Source: Verrucomicrobiales bacterium
Lineage (GTDB): Bacteria; Verrucomicrobiota; Verrucomicrobiia; Verrucomicrobiales; DEV007
NCBI GenBank assembly: GCA_016795505.1
Contig: JAEUHH010000094.1
Location: 1-64,000 of the forward strand
DNA: 64,000 nucleotides
Direction: 5' to 3'
Every line of letters starts with the position of its first letter. Position 1 is the first letter of the stretch. Shown here piece after piece: positions 35,974-45,598 of this stretch. A model generated the notes under the pieces. That model saw only the letters and a program-made list of their open reading frames with translations. It was not told where the DNA came from and did not search any database. The translations under genes were made by a program, and so were the position numbers.

Positions 35974-36140
35974 GCGTTTGCTGTCCTTTCTTAGCGGATT
36001 GAGAAAAAATTGGGAACTTTCATCGTCTGTTAACGGTTCGCTCGACGGATCCGGCGGATTCCTCCTCGCGCCGGCGCCCCGAGCCAGTCAACACCCGGAT
36101 GGTCAGGATGCAAGAGCCGGCAACGGGCGGCGAGGACGTG

Positions 36141-37145
36141 TCAGCCACCATTGAGGATGGAGCGCACCTGTCGATCCATCGGCGAGAGCGTCTCCGGCAG
36201 TCCCTCCACCGGGGTCGCCTGGATGGCCGGAGGCGTGGAAAAGGTCACCGGGATGTTTTTCGACGGGATCACATTCACGGTGGCCAGTTGCTGGCCGGCA
36301 GAGTGGGCGTGGGTCACGATCCAGCGCAGGTCCTGGAGACCACGGTCGATATCCTTCAGGCTGAAGATGACCTGCATCAGGTTGTTGTAGTTGCACTGGA
36401 GGGAGTAGACATTCCGCACCCGCACCTCGGTGACCCGCAGACCGTCGGCGCCGAAAAGCCGATCGCTTTCCCGGATCAGACGGATGGCGGCCTTCACCGG
36501 CTTGGATTCGACCTGCGAGCCGTCCGTGGGCTTGGGCATTTCCTGGGTCTCGATCACCGGCAGGTCCAAATAGCGCTGCAGGAGCTTTTCGCAGCGAAAG
36601 ACCTCGCCATTCTGGTCGACCAGATAGCCCTGGATCTCGCTGCGCGGCACCACGCCCTGGGTCGGACAGGACAGCCAGGCCAGTGGTTGCCGTTCCTGGA
36701 TGGTGATCTGCAACAGATCGGGCAACTCGCGGCTGACCTCGACTTTGTGGACCATGGGGAGCGCGCTCAACTGGCTACGCACCGACTTCAGGTCGATCGT
36801 CATCAGGTTCATCCCCATCTCGACATCCGCCGCCAGCGCCACGTCGGCCTCGGACAACACGCCGTCCGTTTCCACGAGCAGACGATCGAGCCGGAACTCC
36901 GAATTTTCATAAAATGCCTGCCGATAGGCCCACCGCACCGCCGCGCTCGCCGTGATCAGCGTCAGCACGATGGCCACCACCTTGATCACCGCCGCCTGCC
37001 GCCGGCATTGCCGGACCCGCTGGCCGCGGCGGGAGTTCAGCTTCACATCGAGCTGATGCAGTTCGAACCGGTTCTGCCGAGCCTTCACCCGCCGGTTCCG
37101 GAAGTGGCGGTCAGGAAAGAGCCGAATTCGTTTTTTGTTTCGCAT
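36141..37145 (-). CDS. ftsQ: FtsQ/DivIB-like cell division protein
   Basis: This 334-residue bitopic protein has a very basic cytoplasmic N-terminus, one membrane segment (AVIKVVAIVLTLITASAAV, about 52-70) and a POTRA domain. LVETDGVLSEADVALAAD starts that domain, which continues into VHKVEVSRELPDLLQITIQERQPLAWL. FtsQ scaffolds the FtsLB and FtsWI complexes at midcell. The ddl stop and this start overlap as TGATG, so translation is coupled. Sequence identity to model-organism FtsQ is visibly low; POTRA topology and position in the cluster carry the assignment. A shorter C-terminal tail after about 310 is Pro-rich. Confidence 0.88.
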   Translation of the reverse strand: MRNKKRIRLFPDRHFRNRRVKARQNRFELHQLDVKLNSRRGQRVRQCRRQAAVIKVVAIVLTLITASAAVRWAYRQAFYENSEFRLDRLLVETDGVLSEADVALAADVEMGMNLMTIDLKSVRSQLSALPMVHKVEVSRELPDLLQITIQERQPLAWLSCPTQGVVPRSEIQGYLVDQNGEVFRCEKLLQRYLDLPVIETQEMPKPTDGSQVESKPVKAAIRLIRESDRLFGADGLRVTEVRVRNVYSLQCNYNNLMQVIFSLKDIDRGLQDLRWIVTHAHSAGQQLATVNVIPSKNIPVTFSTPPAIQATPVEGLPETLSPMDRQVRSILNGG

Positions 37146-38104
37146 CAGTCAGAATTTAATGAAAGCTCAATAATTTTCAAACAAAGACTCGCGTAATCCA
37201 TCCCAATCGCCGCCGCCGCCTTCGGCAGCAGACTGCTCTCCGTCATCCCGGGGATCGTGTTCACCTCCAGAACAAACGGCAGCGAATCCGACTCGCGCAG
37301 CAGCACATCCACCCGCGAATACACCTCCACTCCGAGTGCTCGATGCGCCCTAAGCGATTCCGCCTGAACCGCTTGTGTGACCTCGGCGCTCAAATCAGCC
37401 GGGCAGAAATAGTCCGTGCCGCCCTGCCCCGTCATCCACGGATATTTGTTCGAAATGTCGTAAAATCCCGAGCGAGGCTGGATGTGAATCACCGGCAAAG
37501 CCAGATCGCCCACAATCCCGACGGTCAATTCTTTTCCCGCGACAAACTCCTCCACGAGCAGATCCGCCCCATATTTCGACGCATCGGCCACCGCAGCATC
37601 CCAGCCTTCCGGCGTTTGCAGGATGTGCACCCCCACGCTGCTGCCCTCGCGCGGCGGCTTCACCACACAGGGAAAAGTCACCGACTCTGCCGACGCCTCG
37701 TCGGCCCGCAGCACCCACTCCACCGGCGTCCTCACCCCGGCGGTGCGAAATCGGGCCTTGCTTGCGATCTTGTCGAAAGCCAGTCGCGAACTCGCCTCCC
37801 TCGCACCCGTATAGCGGATCCCGCGGCGCTCCAGTTCCGCCTGCAGATCGCCGTCTTCGCCGAAGGTCCCGTGGATGGCGTTAAACGCCAGATTTGTCCC
37901 CGCTGGCAGCACGAAATCCGGTCCCGTCACATCCACCAGCGACACCGAGGCTACCCGCCCCGTCAATGCGTTCACCACACCCTTCGCTGTATTCAGCGAG
38001 ACCGCCCGCTCCGAGCCCGGTCCCCCGGCCAGCACCGCGACATGGAGCGAGGCGAAATCGGGAGCAGATGGGGCAGCGGAAGCAGAGACAGGATCAGCAT
38101 TCAT
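37145..38104 (-). CDS. ddl: D-alanine--D-alanine ligase
   Basis: This 319-residue ATP-grasp enzyme makes D-Ala-D-Ala for peptidoglycan. Visible motifs are the N-terminal AVLAGGPGSERAVSL, NAIHGTFGEDGDLQ, the ATP-grasp loop FPCVVKPPREGSSVGV, LLVEEFVAGKELTVGI and the metal/ATP end FVLEVNTIPGMTESS. These match the canonical Ddl set. The ATG at 38104 is preferred over an in-frame GTG at 38161 because the extension is hydrophobic and not family-like. It overlaps ftsQ by one base. A complete murein precursor pathway is therefore expected in this organism, although mur genes are not in the window. Confidence 0.95.
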   Translation of the reverse strand: MNADPVSASAAPSAPDFASLHVAVLAGGPGSERAVSLNTAKGVVNALTGRVASVSLVDVTGPDFVLPAGTNLAFNAIHGTFGEDGDLQAELERRGIRYTGAREASSRLAFDKIASKARFRTAGVRTPVEWVLRADEASAESVTFPCVVKPPREGSSVGVHILQTPEGWDAAVADASKYGADLLVEEFVAGKELTVGIVGDLALPVIHIQPRSGFYDISNKYPWMTGQGGTDYFCPADLSAEVTQAVQAESLRAHRALGVEVYSRVDVLLRESDSLPFVLEVNTIPGMTESSLLPKAAAAIGMDYASLCLKIIELSLNSD

Positions 38105-38395
38105 GAGGCAAAAGAGTCGGATGCGGGAGAGATACGGAAAAAAGTCCGACACTTTCTCCACTTTTTAGAAAATAGCCTCAAAAAATCGCCAGCCAGCGCC
38201 GGGCACAGTCACACACTGGCGAAAAACCGCCCTCTCTACGCCAAAAAGCGGCAAGCAACCGGCCGATTTCAACCGGATGCCGCCACGAAATCAGCCAGAG
38301 CCGGCGGCATCCTGTTACCCAAGCCTACCGCCGCGGCCGCTACCAAATGCGCGAAACGACCAAGATTTCTCCTCCCGCCTTCAGGGCGCCCACGA

Positions 38396-39736
38396 TCACC
38401 GCAGATCGAGGCACTTCAGCGTATCCTGCCCGCGCATGATCAGCCGACCATCGGAGAGCGCCATCGGCGACCAGTATTTGAAGTCGGGCATCTTGATGGT
38501 ATCGCGCCCCGCCGCCACCTGCTTCGCCACCTCGGCATCGACCTCGGCTTTCTTCCCGAAGACATCAGTCATGGCGACCTCCTCATAGCCCTTCGGCGAG
38601 GGCTTCACCGCCCGCAGGTAGCCGACCTCGCCATCCTGGATCAGCAGGTGCCCGTCCACCAGGATCATGTTGCCCCGGCCCATGAAAGGCGAATCCCCCG
38701 TCTGCCAGATCGTCTTGCCCTCGAAATCAAGACACATCAGACCGCCCGTCTTCCGCGCCGCCCCGTTGTGGTTGTCATTCTCGTTGGCCAGCAGATAGAT
38801 GTGGTCCCCGATCACGAAAGGCGGATGGATCTGCGTGCCCTGCTTCAGCGCGAAGACCTTCTCGACCTTCCAGTCGTCGCCATTCTTCGTCACCCGGACC
38901 ATGCAGCTGCCGTCCCCATAGCCGCCCGTGAGGAAGACCAGATCTTCCGTGACCTTCGTCGGGAACGGGATCGGGATCTTGTTGAAGTAAGCATCCGTCT
39001 TCCACAGCACCTTGCCACCGGCCGGCTCGACGCTGATCGTGGTGCCGAGATTGTTGCCTCCGTCCCGTTTCGTCGCCACAAAGACGGCCTGCTCCACCCC
39101 GTGGAGCGTCAGCACCGTCGGCGTGGAGTGCGAGTCACCAAAACCCTCCGTGCGCCACATCTCCTTGCCCGTTTTGGCATTGAGACCGATCAGCCCTACC
39201 TCGGGCGCCATCGCCGGCACCACGATCACGTCGCCCACCTTCACCACACTCTGCGCCCAGCCCCACTTCGGCGGCTCGGCACCATACTGCTCCTGGATCG
39301 AGACCACCCAATCCGCGTCGTGGCTCTTGCGATTCACCCGGAAGACCTGCCCAAAGCCACCAATGAAATAGACCGCATCCTCCTCGACCAGCGGCACGCC
39401 GCGGCTGCCGGGAAATGGGAGTTTGCCCGGGAACGCATACGAATAGCTCCATTTCTCCGCCCCATCCTCCAGAGACAGGCACAGCAGGACATCGTTTTTG
39501 TCGTCGCTCCGATCCAGCAAAAAGACCTCGCCCCCAGCGATCGCGGCCCCGCCGAAACCTTCGTTCAGCTTCTTCTCCCACTTCACCGGCGGCGCGTCGG
39601 TCTTCCAGCCCGAGAGCTTCAGACCGGTTTCGGCAGAACGTCCATCGCGCCCCGGACCTTGGAATTGCGGCCAATCGGCAGCGTCTGCGGTCGTCACGAG
39701 GGTGAGGAGAGAGAGAAAAGGCAGGATTCGTTTCAT
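38396..39736 (-). CDS. Secreted PQQ-like beta-propeller protein
   Basis: This 446-residue protein has a signal peptide (ILPFLSLLTLVTTADAA) and the opening WPQFQGPGRDGRS, as in the other two propeller genes. The predicted beta-propeller has repeated LNAKTGKEMWRTEG and VEPAGGKVLWKTD blade motifs. No catalytic residues can be identified. It lies upstream of ddl on the same strand with a 291-bp gap, and may be an unrelated neighbour of the division cluster. Start chosen at the ATG 39736 before the signal peptide; 39829 is an in-frame alternative. Confidence 0.87.
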   Translation of the reverse strand: MKRILPFLSLLTLVTTADAADWPQFQGPGRDGRSAETGLKLSGWKTDAPPVKWEKKLNEGFGGAAIAGGEVFLLDRSDDKNDVLLCLSLEDGAEKWSYSYAFPGKLPFPGSRGVPLVEEDAVYFIGGFGQVFRVNRKSHDADWVVSIQEQYGAEPPKWGWAQSVVKVGDVIVVPAMAPEVGLIGLNAKTGKEMWRTEGFGDSHSTPTVLTLHGVEQAVFVATKRDGGNNLGTTISVEPAGGKVLWKTDAYFNKIPIPFPTKVTEDLVFLTGGYGDGSCMVRVTKNGDDWKVEKVFALKQGTQIHPPFVIGDHIYLLANENDNHNGAARKTGGLMCLDFEGKTIWQTGDSPFMGRGNMILVDGHLLIQDGEVGYLRAVKPSPKGYEEVAMTDVFGKKAEVDAEVAKQVAAGRDTIKMPDFKYWSPMALSDGRLIMRGQDTLKCLDLR

Positions 39737-40072
39737 CGTCCGTGAACGTGCCAAACCCACCTGCCCCACGCAAACCGGAAATCGCCACCGTATTGCGCCA
39801 TGCGGCAATCCGCCACCCCGGCATTTCAACCGGAAAAGCCCGTCTCACCGGGAAAGAATCCTTTCACTGAGCTCACCACGGGTGGAAAGTGGACGATCGA
39901 CGAGGGTTTAATTGGAGAATCAACCGGGTTCGATCGGGAATGGCGAAGGGAAGGATGATGCACCTCACCACACAAGAGACGACGACAAAAGAGCGACGTC
40001 ATTCAGGCGGAGAGCCCTCATATCAATTCCTGCTGCCGCCCATTTTTAACCCGTATGGCTCCTATGAATACC
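39737..40072. other. 336-bp gap without a gene
   Basis: I see no supported gene here. A degenerate look-alike of the ACCCTGT unit (CCGGGTTCGATCGGGAA near 39928) is present but lacks the core. GC content falls across this stretch toward the island that begins at about 40 kb. Confidence 0.5.
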
Positions 40073-40699
40073 TCATGCTCGGATCCTCAAGGTCGTGGCA
40101 TTGGCGGCAGCCCAAAAAAGCGAACACCTCGCTTCAATCCCGAGTTCTTCGCAGTAGGCCATCGCCAGATCAAGGTCGAACCGTTCCCTCACCAAGCGCC
40201 GAGTGTAGCGGTCCGTCTGCTCGAACGGCTGAACGATTCCCGCCTGACTGAACTCCCATTTGGTGTCCTTCATGGCTCGAATCAGGCGAGTCTGCGGGCT
40301 GCGATCGTGGAGAATAAACTCGCAAACAGGGTAGTCAGCCTCGGCACTTGAGATTCTCAGCGAAACAGCCCTGACTTTGAAAAGTCGGACAATATTATGA
40401 ACCAGTGATGCACCGCCGTCTTGGTAGTTCGGATACATGCCGGTAACCGTAGGACACGCGGCGGGCAACCAAAGCTGATACTCGCGGAACTGCGGATTGT
40501 AGGCCTGGGTAGTGAAGTCAGGAGAACCGCTCATCTGACTGATCCGGAGCTCCCTCGGATAGTCGGGTCGAGCATACTGATGGACAATGTGGCTGGCGAT
40601 CTCATGCGGAGGGCACCAGAAAACAGTGAACGCGAATACAGAACGATCATCTAGCGGGGGCAGGGCCGAGGTTCTGTTGGATGGCGGTGAATGGGGCAT
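40073..40699 (-). CDS. Hypothetical protein, island gene 1
   Basis: I do not recognise this 208-residue protein. It has no signal peptide and no membrane segment. From about residue 20 it looks like a folded alpha/beta domain (FAFTVFWCPPHEIASHIV, then FREYQLWLPAACPTV), and it ends in a helical region with YTRRLVRERFDLDLAMAYC. The first 15-20 residues are Pro/Ser-rich and less convincing, so the true start may be further in. It is the last of a run of minus-strand genes in a lower-GC island. No toxin or nuclease motif is seen. Confidence 0.6.
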   Translation of the reverse strand: MPHSPPSNRTSALPPLDDRSVFAFTVFWCPPHEIASHIVHQYARPDYPRELRISQMSGSPDFTTQAYNPQFREYQLWLPAACPTVTGMYPNYQDGGASLVHNIVRLFKVRAVSLRISSAEADYPVCEFILHDRSPQTRLIRAMKDTKWEFSQAGIVQPFEQTDRYTRRLVRERFDLDLAMAYCEELGIEARCSLFWAAANATTLRIRA

Positions 40700-40946
40700 G
40701 TCGGCCGAGGTTCAGTGTTTTGGTGGGGTAGGAGAAGCGTTCATGAGCATGGGCTTGGTGCAGATCTTTACCACGGGATCCCTGACAGGTCCCGAAGACC
40801 AAAAAACCCGCGCGTGTCATCGAGGCTTTCCACAGCGTTCCTCGTCTGGTCTGCGTTATGCCAATGTAGCCACTTGATTGCTCAAGCGATTGCAGACCCG
40901 GCGTATCGAATCGCGCATCTTCATAGCCTCCGCAACGAATCATGGG

Positions 40947-41609
40947 CTAAAATTGCTCGGGCCTTTGACCGGCGATCGCGAAGAGCTCGCTGATGATCTC
41001 TGGATCGGCATCCCCAACCAATCCCATCTGGGGATGTCGTCGGAAGCCAGACTCGGTCTCACCCGCCGCCTTGAGAGCATTCATCGCCTGATCCCGAGTA
41101 ACCGCCGAATCCCCCCCGGAACGATGAGTCAGAACCGAAATGATGGCGGCGCGCATGAAACGATGCATCGGAAAAATAAACGAAGACTCCTGGGCCAGTT
41201 CGATCGCCAACGGGTAGTGCTCAGTGAGCTGTCGCCGCAGGCAAAGCCATCCAAAATCGAGCGGAGCGGTGATGTCAAAACCCTTCGGCAGGCGCCGCAT
41301 CAAGGCAAAGCACCGGAGGTAATCCTCGATAGCCCCATTGAGATCACCCAATTCCTCACAACAACCTGCCCTGAGAGCGTAGGTGTGGTGAATCCGTGAA
41401 TCATCTGACCATTCGGAGAGAATTCTATCGGTGAGTTCCAGAGCTGCGACCACCCTCTTTTTATCTCCGCTTCGCCAAAGCGCGCACGCCTTGATATAGC
41501 AATACTGGGCCTTGTGGAACACGGTTCTTGAGCGCTTAAGCCTCGAGAAGAACTCTTCTTGAGCCTCACTGGTCCACTCGTCGGATCGGTACCAATCATC
41601 CTTATTCAT
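40947..41609 (-). CDS. TPR-like conserved hypothetical protein, island gene 2
   Basis: This 220-residue helical protein begins NKDDWYRSDEWTSEAQEEFF. That opening and FSRLKRSRTVFHKAQYCYIKACAL are the pattern of a widespread uncharacterised family whose members contain weak tetratricopeptide-like repeats. Further paired helices (AALELTDRILSEW, GDLNGAIEDYLRCFALM) support a solenoid that binds another protein. No catalytic residues or export signal are visible. Start is the ATG at 41609. It sits between two other unknown genes with gaps of about 220-250 bp, so each may have its own promoter. Confidence 0.72.
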   Translation of the reverse strand: MNKDDWYRSDEWTSEAQEEFFSRLKRSRTVFHKAQYCYIKACALWRSGDKKRVVAALELTDRILSEWSDDSRIHHTYALRAGCCEELGDLNGAIEDYLRCFALMRRLPKGFDITAPLDFGWLCLRRQLTEHYPLAIELAQESSFIFPMHRFMRAAIISVLTHRSGGDSAVTRDQAMNALKAAGETESGFRRHPQMGLVGDADPEIISELFAIAGQRPEQF

Positions 41610-41828
41610 TCATCTACATGGGTAAGCGATGGAATCCTGTCCAGCGCCTTCGTATCGTCCGCTGCGTCGGCAACTGACACGCGGAATCGATCGCTGGATC
41701 GCCTTGCGAGAAAAAGCCTATGCCCACAAACCACCTTGCCGGACGCGACATTTCGACGCAAAGTTGAAGTTAAAAGGGTCATGGCGGATGAAATTCACTG
41801 CGGGCGTTTCCTTCGGCCCTCGGTCCTG

Positions 41829-42275
41829 TTATCCCACTTGGCTATACTCAACATCAAGCCTATCGCACGGCCTGCCGACAAGGGCCTGCATGGCATCGGT
41901 TTTCATCACCAAGGCGGAGAATTTAGAAAGATTGCTTGGCGATCCACTCCAGCAATTTCCCGAGCCCAATGCGTCAAGATCGGCGTTCGGGGTAAACTTC
42001 GCTGAAACAGAGAGATGAAAAATCCCGTCATCGTCCCAATCGTCAGCCAACGTGAATTGCCGCGTAACGTTCAAATCGAACCATCTTCCTTGCCCCCAGT
42101 CGTAGGCGCCCCATTGGTAGAGAAGCATATCGCCATCACCTTCAATCTTGCAGTCGGAAACCCTTTCTTGTTGATAGAATTCTAGCATGCATGAAACAAT
42201 AACTTCCGGATGGGAGTTATTCGCTCGTTGAGAGAGCAATTTCTCGAACCGATATCTCGCGTCGTTGCTTGTCAT
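41829..42275 (-). CDS. Hypothetical protein, island gene 3
   Basis: This 148-residue soluble protein has no assigned family. An N-terminal helical part (about 1-45) is followed by a beta-rich part with WGAYDWGQGRWFDLNVTRQF and FHLSVSAKFTPNAD, suggesting a small alpha/beta domain. It lacks signal peptide and membrane segments. The size and soluble two-part form resemble immunity proteins of polymorphic toxin systems, but no toxin is next to it and I make no such assignment. Base composition is visibly less GC-rich than the division cluster. Start is the ATG at 42275. Confidence 0.65.
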   Translation of the reverse strand: MTSNDARYRFEKLLSQRANNSHPEVIVSCMLEFYQQERVSDCKIEGDGDMLLYQWGAYDWGQGRWFDLNVTRQFTLADDWDDDGIFHLSVSAKFTPNADLDALGSGNCWSGSPSNLSKFSALVMKTDAMQALVGRPCDRLDVEYSQVG

Positions 42276-42386
42276 ATTTTTTCAAAATTCACCCGATAAA
42301 CCGTAAAAAGTGGTGCCGGCGACGTTGAATTCAGTTTAAAACCCGATCGCCATTTCCGATCGGACTCTCCCCCTCGATATGCGTAT

Positions 42387-43766
42387 TCAATTTGTTTCCA
42401 AGGTTTCGATCTTTGGCATGGCAACATACACAATCGGCATCTCGCCATCTTCGGACGTAAAGTACGGAATATGGTAAATGCCACACATCAGCTTGCCACC
42501 CCCTGTGGGATCCACCTGCTGCCAGCCTTGGTCTTCGCGATAGAACTCAGCCCACACATGGCCACTGCTGCCGTAGAACCAGCCCGCAACTTGACGGCTC
42601 GGCACACCGGCCGCGCGAGCGAGCGTAATGAAGCAGTCGGAGAAATCCCAACAGTGGCCGAACTTCTGCTCGAACACCTTGCGCGTGCCCCAGCGGGACC
42701 CCGTTTGGCCGGAGTACTTCAAATTCTGTCCGGGCGACAACCACTCGAGGATCGCCATCGCCTTGGCGCCGTTCGTTGTCTTCCCGGCGGTAATTTGTGC
42801 CGCCAGCGCCACGATTGCCGGATCATCGGCCGGCCAGAAAGCCGTGGAAGCGGTGAGTTGTTCGGACGGTCGGGTGATCGCTTTCCGGAGGCCTGACTTA
42901 TCGACAGTGACTTCGATCGTGGCCGTCACGAAGGGGACATTCTGCCGTGTCTCGAGTTCGCCAAAGGAATAGACTGTCGTGGCGTCGCTCGCTTTCGATC
43001 CTGTGGCGGGAGGGTCGAACGAGCGCTTGGCAGATGCCCCATCAAGCGATGGGTTGCTTAGCACCAGGGTGCTGCCAAACGTGAATCGCTTTGCGAGTTC
43101 GTTGATCTGCTGAATGGCATTCACACTATCTCCACTCTGCAGGGCGAGGAACTGATTGAAAAGCGTGTTGCAAGCCATGTAGTCCACCTTCTCGGAGGTC
43201 GCCAGTTGAGCGGTCACGCGATACCGAACGGTGTCGGGCTTCGCGAGCAAACCCAGTTCGTAAGATGTCTTGAGGGCAAGGGCCGCTTCGATGTCTTTGC
43301 CAACGAATTCGATGACGACGCTACCCTTTCGCTGACAGGCGGGATACGGCTTGATCTTGGCAAGCGCGTCATGAATCGCACTGGCGTTGGGCTCGTCAAC
43401 CGCGGTCAGGACGTTTACTTGAATTGAGCGACCATGGACTCGGATGACAGAATTCGTCAGCCGCAGAATCTCTCCACCGAGCTTCTGCCCGATCGCCTTC
43501 GTTTGGGCTGACGGAATTTCCATGGAACTTTCGACTGTGACACCCGGAGGCACATCGCGGAGCAGGAGTTCCGCCGGCTCATCACCTTGAACGCCCCCTT
43601 CAATCGTCAGAGCGATCCCGAAAGCCAGTACCAGTGTCCCGAAGCGACTCGTGTTTCGAAACTCACGCCACAAGCTCAGCGAACCGGCACGCAGGATACT
43701 ACCATTGCAACTGCGACGCTGAAGCCGGATTCGCTCCGGCGCCTTGTTTTTACGCAACGTCATCAT
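42387..43766 (-). CDS. Exported transglutaminase-like protein
   Basis: This 459-residue protein has a membrane or signal-anchor segment near 41-57 (FGTLVLAFGIALTI) after a basic 40-residue leader. A beta-rich middle part (about 60-325) ends in a transglutaminase-like cysteine protease fold. The Cys is in FGHCWDFSDCFITLARAAG, the His in GSSGHVWAEFY, and the Asp in WQQVDPTGGG, giving a complete Cys-His-Asp triad. The segment VPSRQVAGWFYG is family-typical. Members cleave or cross-link peptides, so an extracytoplasmic protein or peptide substrate is likely. The gene starts the lower-GC island on the upstream side. Start is the first of two ATGs at 43766. Confidence 0.82.
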   Translation of the reverse strand: MMTLRKNKAPERIRLQRRSCNGSILRAGSLSLWREFRNTSRFGTLVLAFGIALTIEGGVQGDEPAELLLRDVPPGVTVESSMEIPSAQTKAIGQKLGGEILRLTNSVIRVHGRSIQVNVLTAVDEPNASAIHDALAKIKPYPACQRKGSVVIEFVGKDIEAALALKTSYELGLLAKPDTVRYRVTAQLATSEKVDYMACNTLFNQFLALQSGDSVNAIQQINELAKRFTFGSTLVLSNPSLDGASAKRSFDPPATGSKASDATTVYSFGELETRQNVPFVTATIEVTVDKSGLRKAITRPSEQLTASTAFWPADDPAIVALAAQITAGKTTNGAKAMAILEWLSPGQNLKYSGQTGSRWGTRKVFEQKFGHCWDFSDCFITLARAAGVPSRQVAGWFYGSSGHVWAEFYREDQGWQQVDPTGGGKLMCGIYHIPYFTSEDGEMPIVYVAMPKIETLETN

Positions 43767-44057
43767 GGTATTTAGGTCTGACTATGCCTCCAATGCTTTG
43801 ATACAAAATTACCCTGAAGATCTTGGGGACCAATCTCCCCTTCTTCGCGTTCAGCGTCGTATTTGGAAAGTAACAAATTCGTTTTCGCCATCGGTCACGA
43901 TTTTCAGCGGCCAGCGTTGCCGGCCCGCAGTAACGGCCCCGATCCTACCGCCTTCTGGAAAATCTCGTCAAGCCACAATACCTCGGAATGGAGCATTCCT
44001 CTCCCCCGCCATCGCTCCGACCGGATCTGGGACCACTGGAACGGCCCACCCTCCCCA

Positions 44058-45500
44058 CTACTGCAATACCAGAGCGAGTCCGCCGATGAGGACGCCATTG
44101 TTGATGGCATGGGCCACTACCGGGGCGATGAGGGAGTCGCGCCACTCCCGAATCAGCGCAAAGCCGAGCCCCATCGCAGTCAAAGCCGGGATCGCAAGCC
44201 AGCCCTGGGGATGCAGGGCGGCGAAGATGAGCCCATTGAGCAGGCCGGACACGAGCAGACCGCGATTCCGACGAAGGCTGCGGAAAAAGGCACCCCGGAA
44301 AAAAGTCTCCTCCACCAACGGGGCCATGATGGCCGCGAGGATAAACACCGCCACTTTCGCGGTCCAGCCACCCAGCATCCAACCGACGGCCGGATGAGTG
44401 ACCGGCGTGGGCGTGGGCGACTGGGCGGCGGCAGCGGCTTCGACCGCCGGGGCGGCGCCATCGGGAGCCGCTCCGAGCCCGTCAAACAGACCCGCGAGCG
44501 CCATGAGGATGGCCGAGGCCGCCACGCCCATGACGGCGAGCGGCAACATGGCGAGGTAGCCGGTCACCCCGGCGGCCATTTCCCGCCACACACCCCGCCC
44601 TCGATGCCAGCCAAGCGCCAGCCGGGACTCGCGCCAGCCCCATCCACGGAGTCGCGGCCAGCACAGGGCCAGCACCAAACCTCCGAGCGCGACGGTCGGC
44701 TGCACCAGCCAGTGCAGGGTCCAACTGCCCACATTTCCCACCGCCATGGTGACGAGGAACAAAGCGAAGCTTTCCAAAAACACTCCCGCGGGCTGCCGGG
44801 CGGGATCGAACGCCACTTGCAGCCGTCCCTGAACCCTGCGGAGGGTCGCGATCAACAGCAGCACCGCGCCGGTGAAAATTGCCACCACGGCCGCCATTAC
44901 CGCGAGGCCGGTGAGCATCACGACCACGGACGCCCGCGAGCGGATCTGATCGCCGCCGGGCGGTGCCTCCGGGTCACCAGGCACGCCCGGCAGATTGGCG
45001 AACCAGCCGAGTCGTCCACGCAACGCCTCGCGTCCGGCTTCATCCACGCCCTCGACAATGGCGCTGCCGACCCGCTCCAAAAAGGCCACATCGGCTCCCG
45101 GGATCTCCCGCCGACGGGCCAGCATCAGATCGACCGCTTCGCGCCCACCATCGTCCAAGCCGATGAAACCATGCACGGTCGCGAGTGCCGCCGTGGTGGC
45201 ATCGTCGGTGGCGTAGTTTTCCAAACTGGCCAGTTGCCGCCGCGCCTCGGCGCTCTGAAGACCATCCATCGCAATGATCAACTGGCTCTGGAACTGCAGC
45301 ACGGCGAGCAGGCTCAGATCCTGCTGCTGGCTGGCCTCGGTCTCGGCGGCGGGCACGAGATACTGGGCCGCGATCAGCCCCACGGGGACCAGCCAGATCA
45401 GTGGCCACGCCCACCACGCCGGACGGCGATCCGGCTCGGGCAAGGGAGGCGGCAGATGAGCCGGCTCGCCGGTGGTGGGCTCTGCAAAATCGGATTCCAT
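44058..45500 (-). CDS. CPBP-family intramembrane protease
   Basis: This 480-residue multi-pass membrane protein has the CPBP (Abi/CAAX) glutamic protease motifs in its C-terminal half: EETFFRG, the FAALHPQG His motif, and a final region with HAINNGVL. These match the EExxxR and FxxxH motifs that form the active site of Rce1-type proteases. A Pro-rich cytoplasmic N-terminus (PPPLPEPDRRP) is followed by a first membrane segment, a long soluble stretch of about 130 residues, and several more membrane segments. Start is the ATG at 45500; a TTG at 45506 is an alternative. The long soluble stretch is not typical of the family. The substrate is unknown. Confidence 0.85.
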   Translation of the reverse strand: MESDFAEPTTGEPAHLPPPLPEPDRRPAWWAWPLIWLVPVGLIAAQYLVPAAETEASQQQDLSLLAVLQFQSQLIIAMDGLQSAEARRQLASLENYATDDATTAALATVHGFIGLDDGGREAVDLMLARRREIPGADVAFLERVGSAIVEGVDEAGREALRGRLGWFANLPGVPGDPEAPPGGDQIRSRASVVVMLTGLAVMAAVVAIFTGAVLLLIATLRRVQGRLQVAFDPARQPAGVFLESFALFLVTMAVGNVGSWTLHWLVQPTVALGGLVLALCWPRLRGWGWRESRLALGWHRGRGVWREMAAGVTGYLAMLPLAVMGVAASAILMALAGLFDGLGAAPDGAAPAVEAAAAAQSPTPTPVTHPAVGWMLGGWTAKVAVFILAAIMAPLVEETFFRGAFFRSLRRNRGLLVSGLLNGLIFAALHPQGWLAIPALTAMGLGFALIREWRDSLIAPVVAHAINNGVLIGGLALVLQ

Positions 45501-45598
45501 GGACAATCAGCCGGCGCCCGCTCGCGCGATGAGACGAAACGTGAGTCGCCGGTCAATCCTGTCCACGGGTGGGAGGAGAAAAGCGCCCTCCCCGTTCC

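Noticed and set aside
39893-39950. Another ACCCTGT repeat cluster
   Set aside because: Only the ends resemble the unit; the core is missing and the 22-bp step is not kept.
40647-40943. A 98-codon minus-strand ORF overlapping the start of the 40073-40699 gene
   Set aside because: Its sequence has no domain-like pattern, and it overlaps the neighbouring gene in another frame. It may be a decayed element, but I cannot show this.
40073-42275. Polymorphic-toxin immunity cluster
   Set aside because: Small soluble unknown proteins fit loosely, but no toxin, secretion domain or known immunity signature is present.
40073-43766. Integron gene-cassette array
   Set aside because: Gene sizes and direction fit, but I found no attC-type core sites between the genes and no integrase in the window.
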